DNA of 64,000 nucleotides from Citricoccus zhacaiensis (GTDB taxonomy: Bacteria > Actinomycetota > Actinomycetes > Actinomycetales > Micrococcaceae): positions 186,001 to 250,000 of the forward strand of contig NZ_BMLQ01000006.1 in NCBI RefSeq assembly GCF_014645315.1. The letters are read 5' to 3'. Positions within the stretch are counted from its first letter, which is position 1, and each line of letters starts with the position of its first letter. The notes beneath the pieces were generated by a model that was not told the DNA's origin, made no database searches, and was given only the letters and a program-made list of their open reading frames with translations. The position numbers were made by a program, and so were the translations under genes. Shown here in pieces: positions 34,186 to 41,498 of this stretch.

Positions 34186-36471
34186 GTGAAGGAATACCGC
34201 GCCGACCCCATGAACGGGACCGTCATCGAGGGACGGTACGAGGTCCGAACCCGGCTGGCCCGCGGTGGCATGTCCACGGTGTACCTGGCGGTGGACCAGC
34301 GCCTGGACCGCGAGGTCGCGCTCAAGGTCCTCTACCCGCACCTGGCCGAGAACCCCGACCTGGTCGAACGGTTCGAGCAGGAGGCCAAGACCGCGGCACG
34401 GCTCTCCCATCCGCACGTGGTCAACGTGCTGGACCAGGGCGTGGATGAGCACCCGGACGGAAACCTCGCCTACCTCGTCATGGAGTATGTGCCGGGCTAC
34501 ACGTTGCGCACGGTCCTGGAACGGCGCAACTCCATGACGCCTCGTGTGGCTTTGGCCTACCTGGAGGCCATCGTCGACGGGCTGGCGGCGGCTCACCGGG
34601 CCGGTCTGGTCCACCGGGACATGAAGCCGGAGAACGTGCTGGTGTCCCGGGACGGTCGCATCAAGGTCGCCGACTTCGGCCTGGCCCGCGCCACCACCAA
34701 TTTCACCGGGACGGGCGCTGCCCTGGTCGGCACCGTCGCCTACATCTCCCCCGAACTGGTCAGCGGCTCCCCCGCAGACGAACGCAGTGACGTCTACGCC
34801 GTCGGCATCATGGCGTACGAGATGCTGACCGGACTCCAGCCCTTCACCGGGTCCTCCCCCATCCAGGTGGCCTACCAGCACATCAACAACGAGGTGCCCG
34901 CCCCTTCCGAGGTGGTCCCGGGACTGGCCGCCGATCTGGACCGGCTGGTGCAGTGGTCGACTGCGCCGAACGCGCGCGATCGCCCGGCCGACGCTGCCGT
35001 CCTCCTGGCCGAGATCCGCAGTCTCCGCTCGTCCCTTCCGGACGAGGATCTGGATCTCGAGGCCCCGGCGGCTGCCGGGGCGGCAGCCGCCGCCGGTCCG
35101 GCCGGCACCGAGGTGCTGGGCTCTCAGGGGTACCACCCCGAAGCCGAGCCCCGCGTTCCCCAGGATGCCGACGACGGCGACGGCGCCTGGGACGACGGCG
35201 AGTCCTGGGACGATGACGCCACGGACGTCATCGGGTCAGTGGACCACATCGATGCCACCGACGTCCTCGATCCCGGCGCGACGACGTTCTTGCCGCCGGC
35301 CCTGCCGCCTGCCGGTCATCACCGCACCTCGGTGCTGCCCACGCTCCCGCCGGACGATCCCGGCGCGCCACCTGCCGAGCCCACCGACCGGTCCGACTCG
35401 TCGGGCTCGTCCGGACCACCCGTCCTCGACGCGCCGACGATGGACCGAACCGGTAGGACGGCCCACCCAGGGCGGATCGTCAGGGCACCGGGCCGTTCTT
35501 CGTCTGCGCGCCAGGAGCGGCGCCAGGCAGCCCGCCGGGCGAAGACTCCCACGGAGGTCCTCGGTCACCGCAGCGGCAAGCGCATGTGGATCTGGGCCGC
35601 CGTCGTGCTCATCATCACGGCCATCCTGGTCCTGGCGGGCTGGTTCTTCGGTGCCGGTCCCGGCGGCATGGTCACTGTCCCGGAGGTGGAGGGGCGCAGC
35701 AAGGTCTCGGCGGTGGATGCGCTCCAGCAGACGGGAGTCGGCTATGCCCTGGCCAGCGTGCACCATGATGTGGTGGCCGAGGACAACGTGATCTCCACCG
35801 ATCCCCAGGGCGGAACAGAGGTGAGGCGGTTCAACACGGTGCTGGTCACCGTGTCCCTGGGACCTGAACTGTTCGAGGTGCCCGATCTGACCGGCTTGAC
35901 ACAGGACGAGGCCGAAGCCGCCCTCCAGGACGCCGAACTGGCCTTGGGCCCCGTGACCCACGAATACTCTGACACCGTGGAACAGGGCTCCGTTCTCAGT
36001 CAGTCCCCCGCCGCCGCGGACGAGTTGCGCCGCAACCACGCGGTCTCCGTCGTCGTCTCGGAGGGGCCCCAGCCGGTCGCCGTCCCGGACCTCTCCGGGA
36101 TGACGGTGGAGGAGGCCACGTCCGAGCTGGAGGCGGCCGGACTGCAACTGGAGGTCAGCGGCAGCGAACATTCCGCCTCCGTCGAGGCGGGCCGGATCAT
36201 CACCCAGGATCCGGCCGAGGGCGACGTCCTCCCCGGGTCGACAGTCACGGCGGTCCAATCACTGGGGCCGAGGATGATTGAGGTCCCTGATGTCACCGGC
36301 CAACCCCAGGGTGAGGCACGCCGTCAGCTCGAGGAAGCCGGCTTCGAGGTGGAGGAGACCGAGATCCTCGGTGACTTCTTCGGCAGCCGAGAGGGCCGGG
36401 TCCGAAACCAGTCACCGGAGTCCGGAGCCGAGGCGGCCGAGGGATCCACGGTGCGGATCCTCATCCTCTAG
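34186..36471 (+). CDS. pknL: PASTA-domain Ser/Thr protein kinase (PknL-like)
   Basis: Membrane receptor kinase of about 760 residues. The kinase domain (residues 12-270) has the glycine loop RLARGGMSTVY, Lys48 in VALKVL, HRDMKPENV (near 144-152) and DFG at 164-166. A 190-residue Pro/Asp-rich linker follows, then one transmembrane helix (about 465-490), then four extracellular PASTA repeats, each opening VPDLSG-like (VTVPEVEG, FEVPDLTG, VAVPDLSG, IEVPDVTG), which bind muropeptides or lipid II. Gene order with the Rv2175c homologue and aroG identifies it as PknL; PknB belongs to another locus. Start choice: ATG 34183, GTG 34186 (fits the leaderless motif) or ATG 34210. Confidence 0.92.
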   Translation: MKEYRADPMNGTVIEGRYEVRTRLARGGMSTVYLAVDQRLDREVALKVLYPHLAENPDLVERFEQEAKTAARLSHPHVVNVLDQGVDEHPDGNLAYLVMEYVPGYTLRTVLERRNSMTPRVALAYLEAIVDGLAAAHRAGLVHRDMKPENVLVSRDGRIKVADFGLARATTNFTGTGAALVGTVAYISPELVSGSPADERSDVYAVGIMAYEMLTGLQPFTGSSPIQVAYQHINNEVPAPSEVVPGLAADLDRLVQWSTAPNARDRPADAAVLLAEIRSLRSSLPDEDLDLEAPAAAGAAAAAGPAGTEVLGSQGYHPEAEPRVPQDADDGDGAWDDGESWDDDATDVIGSVDHIDATDVLDPGATTFLPPALPPAGHHRTSVLPTLPPDDPGAPPAEPTDRSDSSGSSGPPVLDAPTMDRTGRTAHPGRIVRAPGRSSSARQERRQAARRAKTPTEVLGHRSGKRMWIWAAVVLIITAILVLAGWFFGAGPGGMVTVPEVEGRSKVSAVDALQQTGVGYALASVHHDVVAEDNVISTDPQGGTEVRRFNTVLVTVSLGPELFEVPDLTGLTQDEAEAALQDAELALGPVTHEYSDTVEQGSVLSQSPAAADELRRNHAVSVVVSEGPQPVAVPDLSGMTVEEATSELEAAGLQLEVSGSEHSASVEAGRIITQDPAEGDVLPGSTVTAVQSLGPRMIEVPDVTGQPQGEARRQLEEAGFEVEETEILGDFFGSREGRVRNQSPESGAEAAEGSTVRILIL

Positions 36472-36506
36472 CCTTCCTGGGATCCTCCCCTGTCCGGCGG
36501 CGGGTC

Positions 36507-36577
36507 GTCCGTCCGGCGCGGACGTCCGTCCGGCGCGGACGTCCGACCGCTCGGACGTCCGACCGGTCGGGCCGGAC
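36507..36577. repeat. GTCCG...CGGAC hairpin array between convergent pknL and aroG
   Basis: Four tandem units, each bounded by GTCCG and CGGAC: 36507-36523 and 36524-36540 (identical, 17 bp), 36541-36556 (16 bp) and 36557-36577 (21 bp, containing the palindrome CCGACCGGTCGG). Every unit can fold on itself. It lies 36 bp after pknL and 15 bp before the aroG stop, so a bidirectional terminator is the simplest role. Confidence 0.75.
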
Positions 36578-36591
36578 GTCCGCCGCGTGCT

Positions 36592-37995
36592 CTAGACCGA
36601 GCAGTCGGGGTGGGACAGCGCCTCGGTGACCAGGAATGCCATCTCGAGGGACTGCTGATGGTTCAGCCGCGGATCCACCAGCGTCTCGTAGCGGTCGGCG
36701 AAGGCCGACTCGTCGATCGGGTCAGAACCGCCCAGGCACTCCGCCACGTCGTCGCCGGTCATCTCCACGTGCAGACCACCCGGGTAGGTCCCGGCAGCCC
36801 GGTGGACCTCGAAGAAGCCACGCACCTCGTCCATGACGTCGTCGAACCGGCGCGTCTTGTACCCGTTGGCGGCGGTGACCGTGTTTCCGTGCATCGGGTC
36901 GGTGACCCACAGCGGCTGGGCTCCGGAATCCCGGACCGCTTCCACCAGGGCGGGCAGGTTCTCCCGGATCCTGCCGGCACCCATCCGGGTGATGAAGGTC
37001 AGCCGGCCCGGCTCGCGTTCGGGATCGAGCTTGTCGATGAGCGCCAGGGCGTCCTCGGGTCTCGTGGTGGGCCCGAGCTTCACACCGATCGGGTTCCGGA
37101 CCTTGGAGAGGAACTCGACGTGGGCGCCGTCGAGGTCACGGGTCCGCTCGCCGATCCACAGGAAGTGCCCGGAGGTCGAGTACGGCAGGCCGGAGCGGGA
37201 GTCGATACGGGTCAGGGCCCGTTCGTAGTCCAGCAACAGGGCCTCGTGGGCCGTGAAGAAGTCCGTGCGACGCAGGGCGCTGAAGTCCACACCCGCGGCG
37301 TCCATGAAGCGCACCGCACGATCGATCTCGCCCGCGAGCTCCTCGTAGCGGGAGTAGGCCGGATTCTTCATGAATCCCTGGTTCCAGGCATGCACGGACC
37401 GCAGGTCTGCGAATCCTCCCTGGGTGAAGGCGCGGACCAGGTTCAGCGTGGCGGCGGAGGTGTTGTAGGCCTGGACCATGCGCTGCGGATTGTGACGTCG
37501 GGACTCCGGGGTGAAGTCGAAGCCGTTGACGATCTCGCCGCGGAAGGACGGCAGGGTGACGCCGTCCCGGGTCTCGGTGTCCGAGGACCGTGGCTTGGCG
37601 AACTGGCCGGCCATCCGGCCCATCTTCACCACCGGCAGCGAGGCACCGTATGTCAGGACCACGGCCATCTGGAGGATGGTCTTGACCCGGGCACTGATCT
37701 TGTTGGCGGTGGCGCCGGCGAAGGTCTCGGCGCAGTCACCACCCTGGAGCAGGAAGGCCTCGCCCTGGGCAGCTGCGGCCAACTGGGTGCGGAGCACATC
37801 CACCTCACCGGCGAACACCAGCGGCGGGGCGGAGGACAGCTCCGCCATGGCGGACTCGAACTCGGCCGGGTCCTCCCAGGTGGGTTGCTGGGACACCGGC
37901 TTCGACCGCCAGTCATCCAGGCCGGGATAGTCGGCCGCGCCATTGGATTGGGCTGAGCCGAAGGCCGGGAAGTCTGTGGTGGGATCCGAAATCAT
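36592..37995 (-). CDS. aroG: Type II DAHP synthase
   Basis: Condenses phosphoenolpyruvate and erythrose 4-phosphate to DAHP, the entry step of aromatic amino acid synthesis. 467 residues from ATG 37995; the larger open frame upstream overlaps plsC and is not coding. Class II signatures: FLLQGGDCAETFAG, KMGRMAGQFAKPRS, HFLWIGERTRDLDGAHVEF and WVTDPMHGNT, containing the metal-binding Cys, His, Glu and Asp residues. A TACCCT hexamer 6 nt before the ATG indicates a leaderless mRNA. Same neighbourhood as Mycobacterium (pknL, then aroG, then an acyltransferase). Confidence 0.95.
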   Translation of the reverse strand: MISDPTTDFPAFGSAQSNGAADYPGLDDWRSKPVSQQPTWEDPAEFESAMAELSSAPPLVFAGEVDVLRTQLAAAAQGEAFLLQGGDCAETFAGATANKISARVKTILQMAVVLTYGASLPVVKMGRMAGQFAKPRSSDTETRDGVTLPSFRGEIVNGFDFTPESRRHNPQRMVQAYNTSAATLNLVRAFTQGGFADLRSVHAWNQGFMKNPAYSRYEELAGEIDRAVRFMDAAGVDFSALRRTDFFTAHEALLLDYERALTRIDSRSGLPYSTSGHFLWIGERTRDLDGAHVEFLSKVRNPIGVKLGPTTRPEDALALIDKLDPEREPGRLTFITRMGAGRIRENLPALVEAVRDSGAQPLWVTDPMHGNTVTAANGYKTRRFDDVMDEVRGFFEVHRAAGTYPGGLHVEMTGDDVAECLGGSDPIDESAFADRYETLVDPRLNHQQSLEMAFLVTEALSHPDCSV

Positions 37996-38001
37996 GGTTA
38001 C

Positions 38002-38007
38002 AGGGTA
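38002..38007 (-). promoter_or_regulatory. -10 element of a leaderless promoter (aroG)
   Basis: Minus-strand TACCCT, then GTAACC (6 nt), then ATG at 37995. It lies in the 44-bp gap after plsC, so aroG has its own promoter. Confidence 0.65.
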
Positions 38008-38039
38008 CGGAACCCGGGCCGTGGATGCGTGCTTGTGAC

Positions 38040-38738
38040 CTACTGCGCGTCCGGTGCGTCCGCGGCAGGCTGGCTCTTTACGGTGGAGGCATAGACGTCC
38101 ACGTATTCCTGGCCGGAGAGCCGCCGGATGGCCTCCACGATCTGGTCGGTGACCTGCCGCTCCACGAAGCGGTCGCCCGCGCGGTCGTAGTACTCCGAGA
38201 AGTCCAGGGGCTGGCCGAAGATCATGCCCACGCGGCGGATGCTGGGGATGGTGCGGCCGATGGGCTGAACCTTGTCCGTGCCGATCATCGCAATCGGCAC
38301 CACGGGAACCCGGGCGTTCAGGGCGAGCTTGGCCACGCCCAGCTTGCCCCGGTACAGCCGTCCATCCGGGCTGCGGGTGCCCTCCGGATAGATCCCGAGG
38401 AGTTTGCCGTCCTGAAGCACCTCGAGGCCGGACCGGAGCGAGTCGAGCGAGGCCTTGCCCCCGGCGCGGTCCATGGGCAGTTGGTTGGTGGCCTCGAAGA
38501 ACTTGCGGGTGATCCACCCCTTGGGTCCCTTGCCCGAGAAGTACTCCTTCTTGGCCAGGAAGTGCACCTGCCGATCCAACTGGGCCGGCATGAAGATGGA
38601 GTCGGACACCGAGAGATGGTTGCTGGCCAGGATGGCCGCCCCCTCCTCGGGCACATTGTTCAGCCCCTTGACCCAGGGGCGGAACAGGAGGTTCGTCACG
38701 GGTGCCACCACGAAGGTCTTGGCGAACCAATAGAACAC
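38040..38738 (-). CDS. plsC: 1-acyl-sn-glycerol-3-phosphate acyltransferase family protein
   Basis: Membrane-associated glycerolipid acyltransferase of 232 residues. Motif I is NHLSVSD (catalytic His and Asp, near residue 40), motif III is YPEGTRS (acceptor binding) and motif IV VPIAMIG. A hydrophobic N-terminal helix (MFYWFAKTFVVAPVTNLLF) should anchor it. It starts at GTG 38738. It could make phosphatidic acid or acylate another glycerophosphate lipid; the family does not tell. It is the Rv2182c-like neighbour of aroG, transcribed the same way. Confidence 0.9.
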   Translation of the reverse strand: MFYWFAKTFVVAPVTNLLFRPWVKGLNNVPEEGAAILASNHLSVSDSIFMPAQLDRQVHFLAKKEYFSGKGPKGWITRKFFEATNQLPMDRAGGKASLDSLRSGLEVLQDGKLLGIYPEGTRSPDGRLYRGKLGVAKLALNARVPVVPIAMIGTDKVQPIGRTIPSIRRVGMIFGQPLDFSEYYDRAGDRFVERQVTDQIVEAIRRLSGQEYVDVYASTVKSQPAADAPDAQ

Positions 38739-38777
38739 GGAAGGTGAACCTCTCCTCAGACGGTGCGGACCGGCACC

Positions 38778-38783
38778 AGTCTA
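38778..38783 (-). promoter_or_regulatory. Candidate -10 of plsC
   Basis: Minus-strand TAGACT puts transcription start near 38771 and leaves a leader of about 33 nt containing GAGGAGAGG. Confidence 0.45.
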
Positions 38784-38807
38784 GGAGTATGGAGCCACCA
38801 TGGCGGC

Positions 38808-38813
38808 TAGGCT
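38808..38813 (+). promoter_or_regulatory. -10 element of a leaderless promoter (hydrolase)
   Basis: TAGGCT, then GGCGTG (6 nt), then ATG at 38820. The motif favours this ATG over the GTG three bases upstream. Confidence 0.65.
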
Positions 38814-38819
38814 GGCGTG

Positions 38820-39608
38820 ATGGATCCCCTGCAGAGGCCGATGTCCCTGGGCGGCGCCCCGGACGGCGTTCTGGCCCGCGGTCACGGCTCCACCGCCGTT
38901 GCGCTGTTCCACGGCTTCACCTCGGGCCCGTTCTCGATGGCCCCGTGGGCCAAGGCCCTCGCGCAGGCCGGGGCCGATGTCGAGGTGCCCTTGCTGCCCG
39001 GCCATGGCACCCGGTGGCAGGACCTGGAACGCGTCACCGCCGCGGACTGGCGTGCCACCGTCCGCCAGACCGTCGATGACCTGCTCGCCACCCACGAGCG
39101 CGTGTTCGTGGCAGGCCTGTCCATGGGCGGCGCCCTCGCCCTCGACGCCGCAGCCCACCGGCCGGTCGCGGGGGCCGTCGTCGTGAACCCGGCCCTGCGG
39201 TTCGCCTCCGCGGCCGCACCCCTGGCCGGGCTGCTCCGTCTCGCCGTCCGCACCGTCGCCCCCATTGCCAATGACACCGTGCGCCCCGATGCGGACGAAC
39301 GAGCCTATCCCCGCACCCCGCTGGCCGGCGTGCGCCAGATCGGCGCGGTGCAGGCGGCGGCCCGTCGCGCCCTGCCGGACATCGACTCACCGGTGCTGGC
39401 GTTCCGCTCCACCACCGACCACGTGGTGCCGCCTTCCTCGATGACCACCCTGGGGCGCGGGCTGGAGCCAGGACTGCTGACGGTCCGCCCGCTGTACAAC
39501 AGCTATCACGTGGCCACCCTGGACTGGGACGCCGGACTCATCCACGACGAGTCGATCGCCTTCATGTCCGCCACCGTGGATTCCCGGCTCCGGGAAGGAC
39601 TGTCATGA
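38820..39608 (+). CDS. Alpha/beta-fold carboxylesterase-type hydrolase
   Basis: Cytoplasmic serine hydrolase of 262 residues, similar to Est30-type carboxylesterases and monoacylglycerol lipases. The oxyanion loop is FHGFTSGPFSM, the nucleophile elbow GLSMGGA (Ser near residue 100), the Asp lies in FRSTTDHVVPPSS and the His in YNSYHVATLDWD. The substrate is unknown. The next gene starts in an ATGA overlap. The neighbouring acyltransferase and acyl-CoA ligase suggest lipid metabolism, but this is inference from context only. Confidence 0.85.
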   Translation: MDPLQRPMSLGGAPDGVLARGHGSTAVALFHGFTSGPFSMAPWAKALAQAGADVEVPLLPGHGTRWQDLERVTAADWRATVRQTVDDLLATHERVFVAGLSMGGALALDAAAHRPVAGAVVVNPALRFASAAAPLAGLLRLAVRTVAPIANDTVRPDADERAYPRTPLAGVRQIGAVQAAARRALPDIDSPVLAFRSTTDHVVPPSSMTTLGRGLEPGLLTVRPLYNSYHVATLDWDAGLIHDESIAFMSATVDSRLREGLS

Positions 39609-40093
39609 CGGAACGCCGGGATGGATCCCACGGTCACGAGCACGACGGCGAAGGAGACCGCGAGCACGAGGACCAGGCCGAGATCGACCGCCAGTGGCAA
39701 CAGATCGTCGAGGGGCTCGGTCCGCTTGAGTCCTCCGACCGCCCTCTCGATCCCCCCTCGGAGGAACGGCCGGACCTCGCCTCATACTTCGCCACGACCC
39801 CGGCGTGGGGGCCGCGGGACTACACCGTCGACGATGAGGACGAGGGTGACTTCGTCCCGCCCGACCCTCCTGCCCTGGCCACGGGGCGGCCGGCCATGGT
39901 CTTGAGCGTGGTCGGACTGATCGGCGGCCCGGCAGCGCTGCTGCTGGCCGCCCTCTTCTGGCCCGGCATCCCCGGCATCGTCGTCACTGTCCTCATCGCG
40001 GCCTTCGTGGCCGGGGCCGTCGGTTTGTTCCTGTCCCTGCCCCGGGACCAGGATCGCCGTGACCCCTGGAACGACGACGGCGCTCAGGTTTAG
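39605..40093 (+). CDS. Hypothetical two-helix membrane protein
   Basis: 162 residues, not assigned to a named family. Residues 1-95 are very acidic and hydrophilic, with HEHDGEGDREHEDQAEIDRQWQQIVEGL followed by PDLASYFATTPAWGPRDY; two hydrophobic helices span about 98-118 and 122-142; the short tail is charged (LPRDQDRRDPWNDD). The PAWGPRDY motif before the membrane part recurs in uncharacterised actinobacterial proteins. Overlaps the hydrolase by 4 bp, so they are coupled. Convergent with the ROK kinase gene, 28 bp between stops. Confidence 0.75.
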   Translation: MTERRDGSHGHEHDGEGDREHEDQAEIDRQWQQIVEGLGPLESSDRPLDPPSEERPDLASYFATTPAWGPRDYTVDDEDEGDFVPPDPPALATGRPAMVLSVVGLIGGPAALLLAALFWPGIPGIVVTVLIAAFVAGAVGLFLSLPRDQDRRDPWNDDGAQV

Positions 40094-40121
40094 GAGTCCG
40101 GCCGAGTTCCGCGGTGGCGGG

Positions 40122-41252
40122 CTACCGCGCCGGCGAGGTGGCCGGCCCGGTGGCCAGCGACCGCACGGGCCAGCCCGCGCGTTCCAGCGCAACGCCCGCT
40201 GCCCCCACCCAGCCGGACCGATTGCCCCACGTCGCGACCGAGACCGACGGCAGGGGACGGCGTCGCCCGCCGGGAAGGTGCCGGGCCAGTTCCTCCCGTG
40301 CCGGCGCCAGCAGCAACTCCCCCGCGGTGGCCACTCCGCCGCCGATGACGAACCGACCGGGGTCCAGGACGGCTGCCAGCGTGGCCAGACCGCGGCCGAG
40401 CCACCGGCCGGTGCCGGCCACGGCGTCGCGGCAGGCCGGGTCTCCGGCCAGGGCGTCGTCGATGGCGGCACGCGCCGAGGCCCGTCCGGCACGGGCCGCC
40501 AGGGCATCGGCGGAGACCAGCAGTTCCCAGCAGCCCGTATTGCCACACGGGCACGGTGGGCCGGCCGGGTCCATGGTCATATGCCCGAACTCACCGGCCA
40601 TGCCGTGCTCGCCGATGTCCACGGCGCCATCCCGGACCAGCGCACCACCGATCCCGGTGCCGATCGCCACCAGGACCATCCGGTCGCGCCGCCCGGCAGA
40701 CGTCGCCAACCGTGCTTCGGCCCAGGCCGCCGCGTCGGCGTCATTGATCACCGAGGGAACGGGGACCGCCCCCGATGCGTGGCCGCTCGCTTCTCCGGGG
40801 GCCATGGGAAGCCCGGTGAGGTCGGACAGGGCCCGGGCAAGGTCCTGCGGCAGGGCGCGGTCCCGCCAGCCGCCCAGGTGCGGGCTGAACACCGAGCGAC
40901 CGCTGTGCGGATCGATCCAGGCCGCGGCGGACACGCCCCACACCACGGGGAGGCCGGGCCAGCGGGAGCGGAGGCCGCCGTACTGGTCCCGGGCGATGGC
41001 GGCGCACAGGGCGGACAAGGCGTCTCCGTCCGATTCGACCTGGTGTTCGATCCGGGTCTCGGCGGCCTCGATCGCGGAGCCTCCGCCGCCCGGCGAGACC
41101 GTCCCGGTCACGTCCGTCCCGGTCACGTCCGTCCCGGTCAGGGTCCCGCCGGAGGTCAACACCACCGTCCCTGCCTTCACGGCACCCCCGCCCACGTCCA
41201 GGCCGATGGCCGCGGCGACCGGTGTATCTCCGGTTCGGCCCACGTCAGCCAC
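40122..41252 (-). CDS. ROK-family sugar kinase (glucokinase-like)
   Basis: 376 residues from GTG 41252 (AAGGGGG 7 nt upstream); the frame is open further but passes into a repeat-rich leader. ROK hallmarks: phosphate loop GLDVGGGAVKAG, INDADAAAWAEARL, second loop IGTGIGGALV, and the zinc site GEFGHMTMDPAGPPCPCGNTGCWE (split here: His in EFGHM, three Cys in CPCGNTGC). No N-terminal helix-turn-helix, so it is a kinase and not a repressor. Glucose is the likely substrate; N-acetylated sugars are possible. It is a second ROK kinase in addition to ppgK. Confidence 0.86.
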   Translation of the reverse strand: MADVGRTGDTPVAAAIGLDVGGGAVKAGTVVLTSGGTLTGTDVTGTDVTGTVSPGGGGSAIEAAETRIEHQVESDGDALSALCAAIARDQYGGLRSRWPGLPVVWGVSAAAWIDPHSGRSVFSPHLGGWRDRALPQDLARALSDLTGLPMAPGEASGHASGAVPVPSVINDADAAAWAEARLATSAGRRDRMVLVAIGTGIGGALVRDGAVDIGEHGMAGEFGHMTMDPAGPPCPCGNTGCWELLVSADALAARAGRASARAAIDDALAGDPACRDAVAGTGRWLGRGLATLAAVLDPGRFVIGGGVATAGELLLAPAREELARHLPGGRRRPLPSVSVATWGNRSGWVGAAGVALERAGWPVRSLATGPATSPAR

Positions 41253-41353
41253 GTCCAGACCCCCTTCAGTCCCCCGCCTGATCTCCCGGTGCTCCCGGTG
41301 CTCCCGCTCCACCGCCGCGGTGCGGCGTCGCACCGCTGGTTACCGACGGGTAG

Positions 41354-41359
41354 TATGAT
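41354..41359 (+). promoter_or_regulatory. Candidate -10 in the ROK kinase/acyl-CoA ligase gap
   Basis: TATGAT (overlapping TAGTAT at 41351) is the only AT-rich hexamer in the 246-bp gap 41253-41498. It would give the acyl-CoA ligase a leader of about 135 nt. The gap also has three near-copies of GCTCCCGGT (41291-41317). Nothing else was recognised in it. Confidence 0.45.
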
Positions 41360-41498
41360 CACGATTGTGGTACAGCCCACACCGGTTTCGGCCTTGTCCT
41401 GTAAGGTCGAAAGCCCCGGGCACCCCCGCCCGGGCCGGTCGGCACCGAAGAGCGCCACATCGCCACACAGCGGCACCGCCAAGCACCAGGAGCGCACG

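Noticed and set aside
40059-41498. 480-codon N-terminal extension of the acyl-CoA ligase
   Set aside because: It is antisense to the ROK kinase gene, which has all family motifs. TTG 41499 has a good ribosome binding site and fits the usual length of the ligase family.
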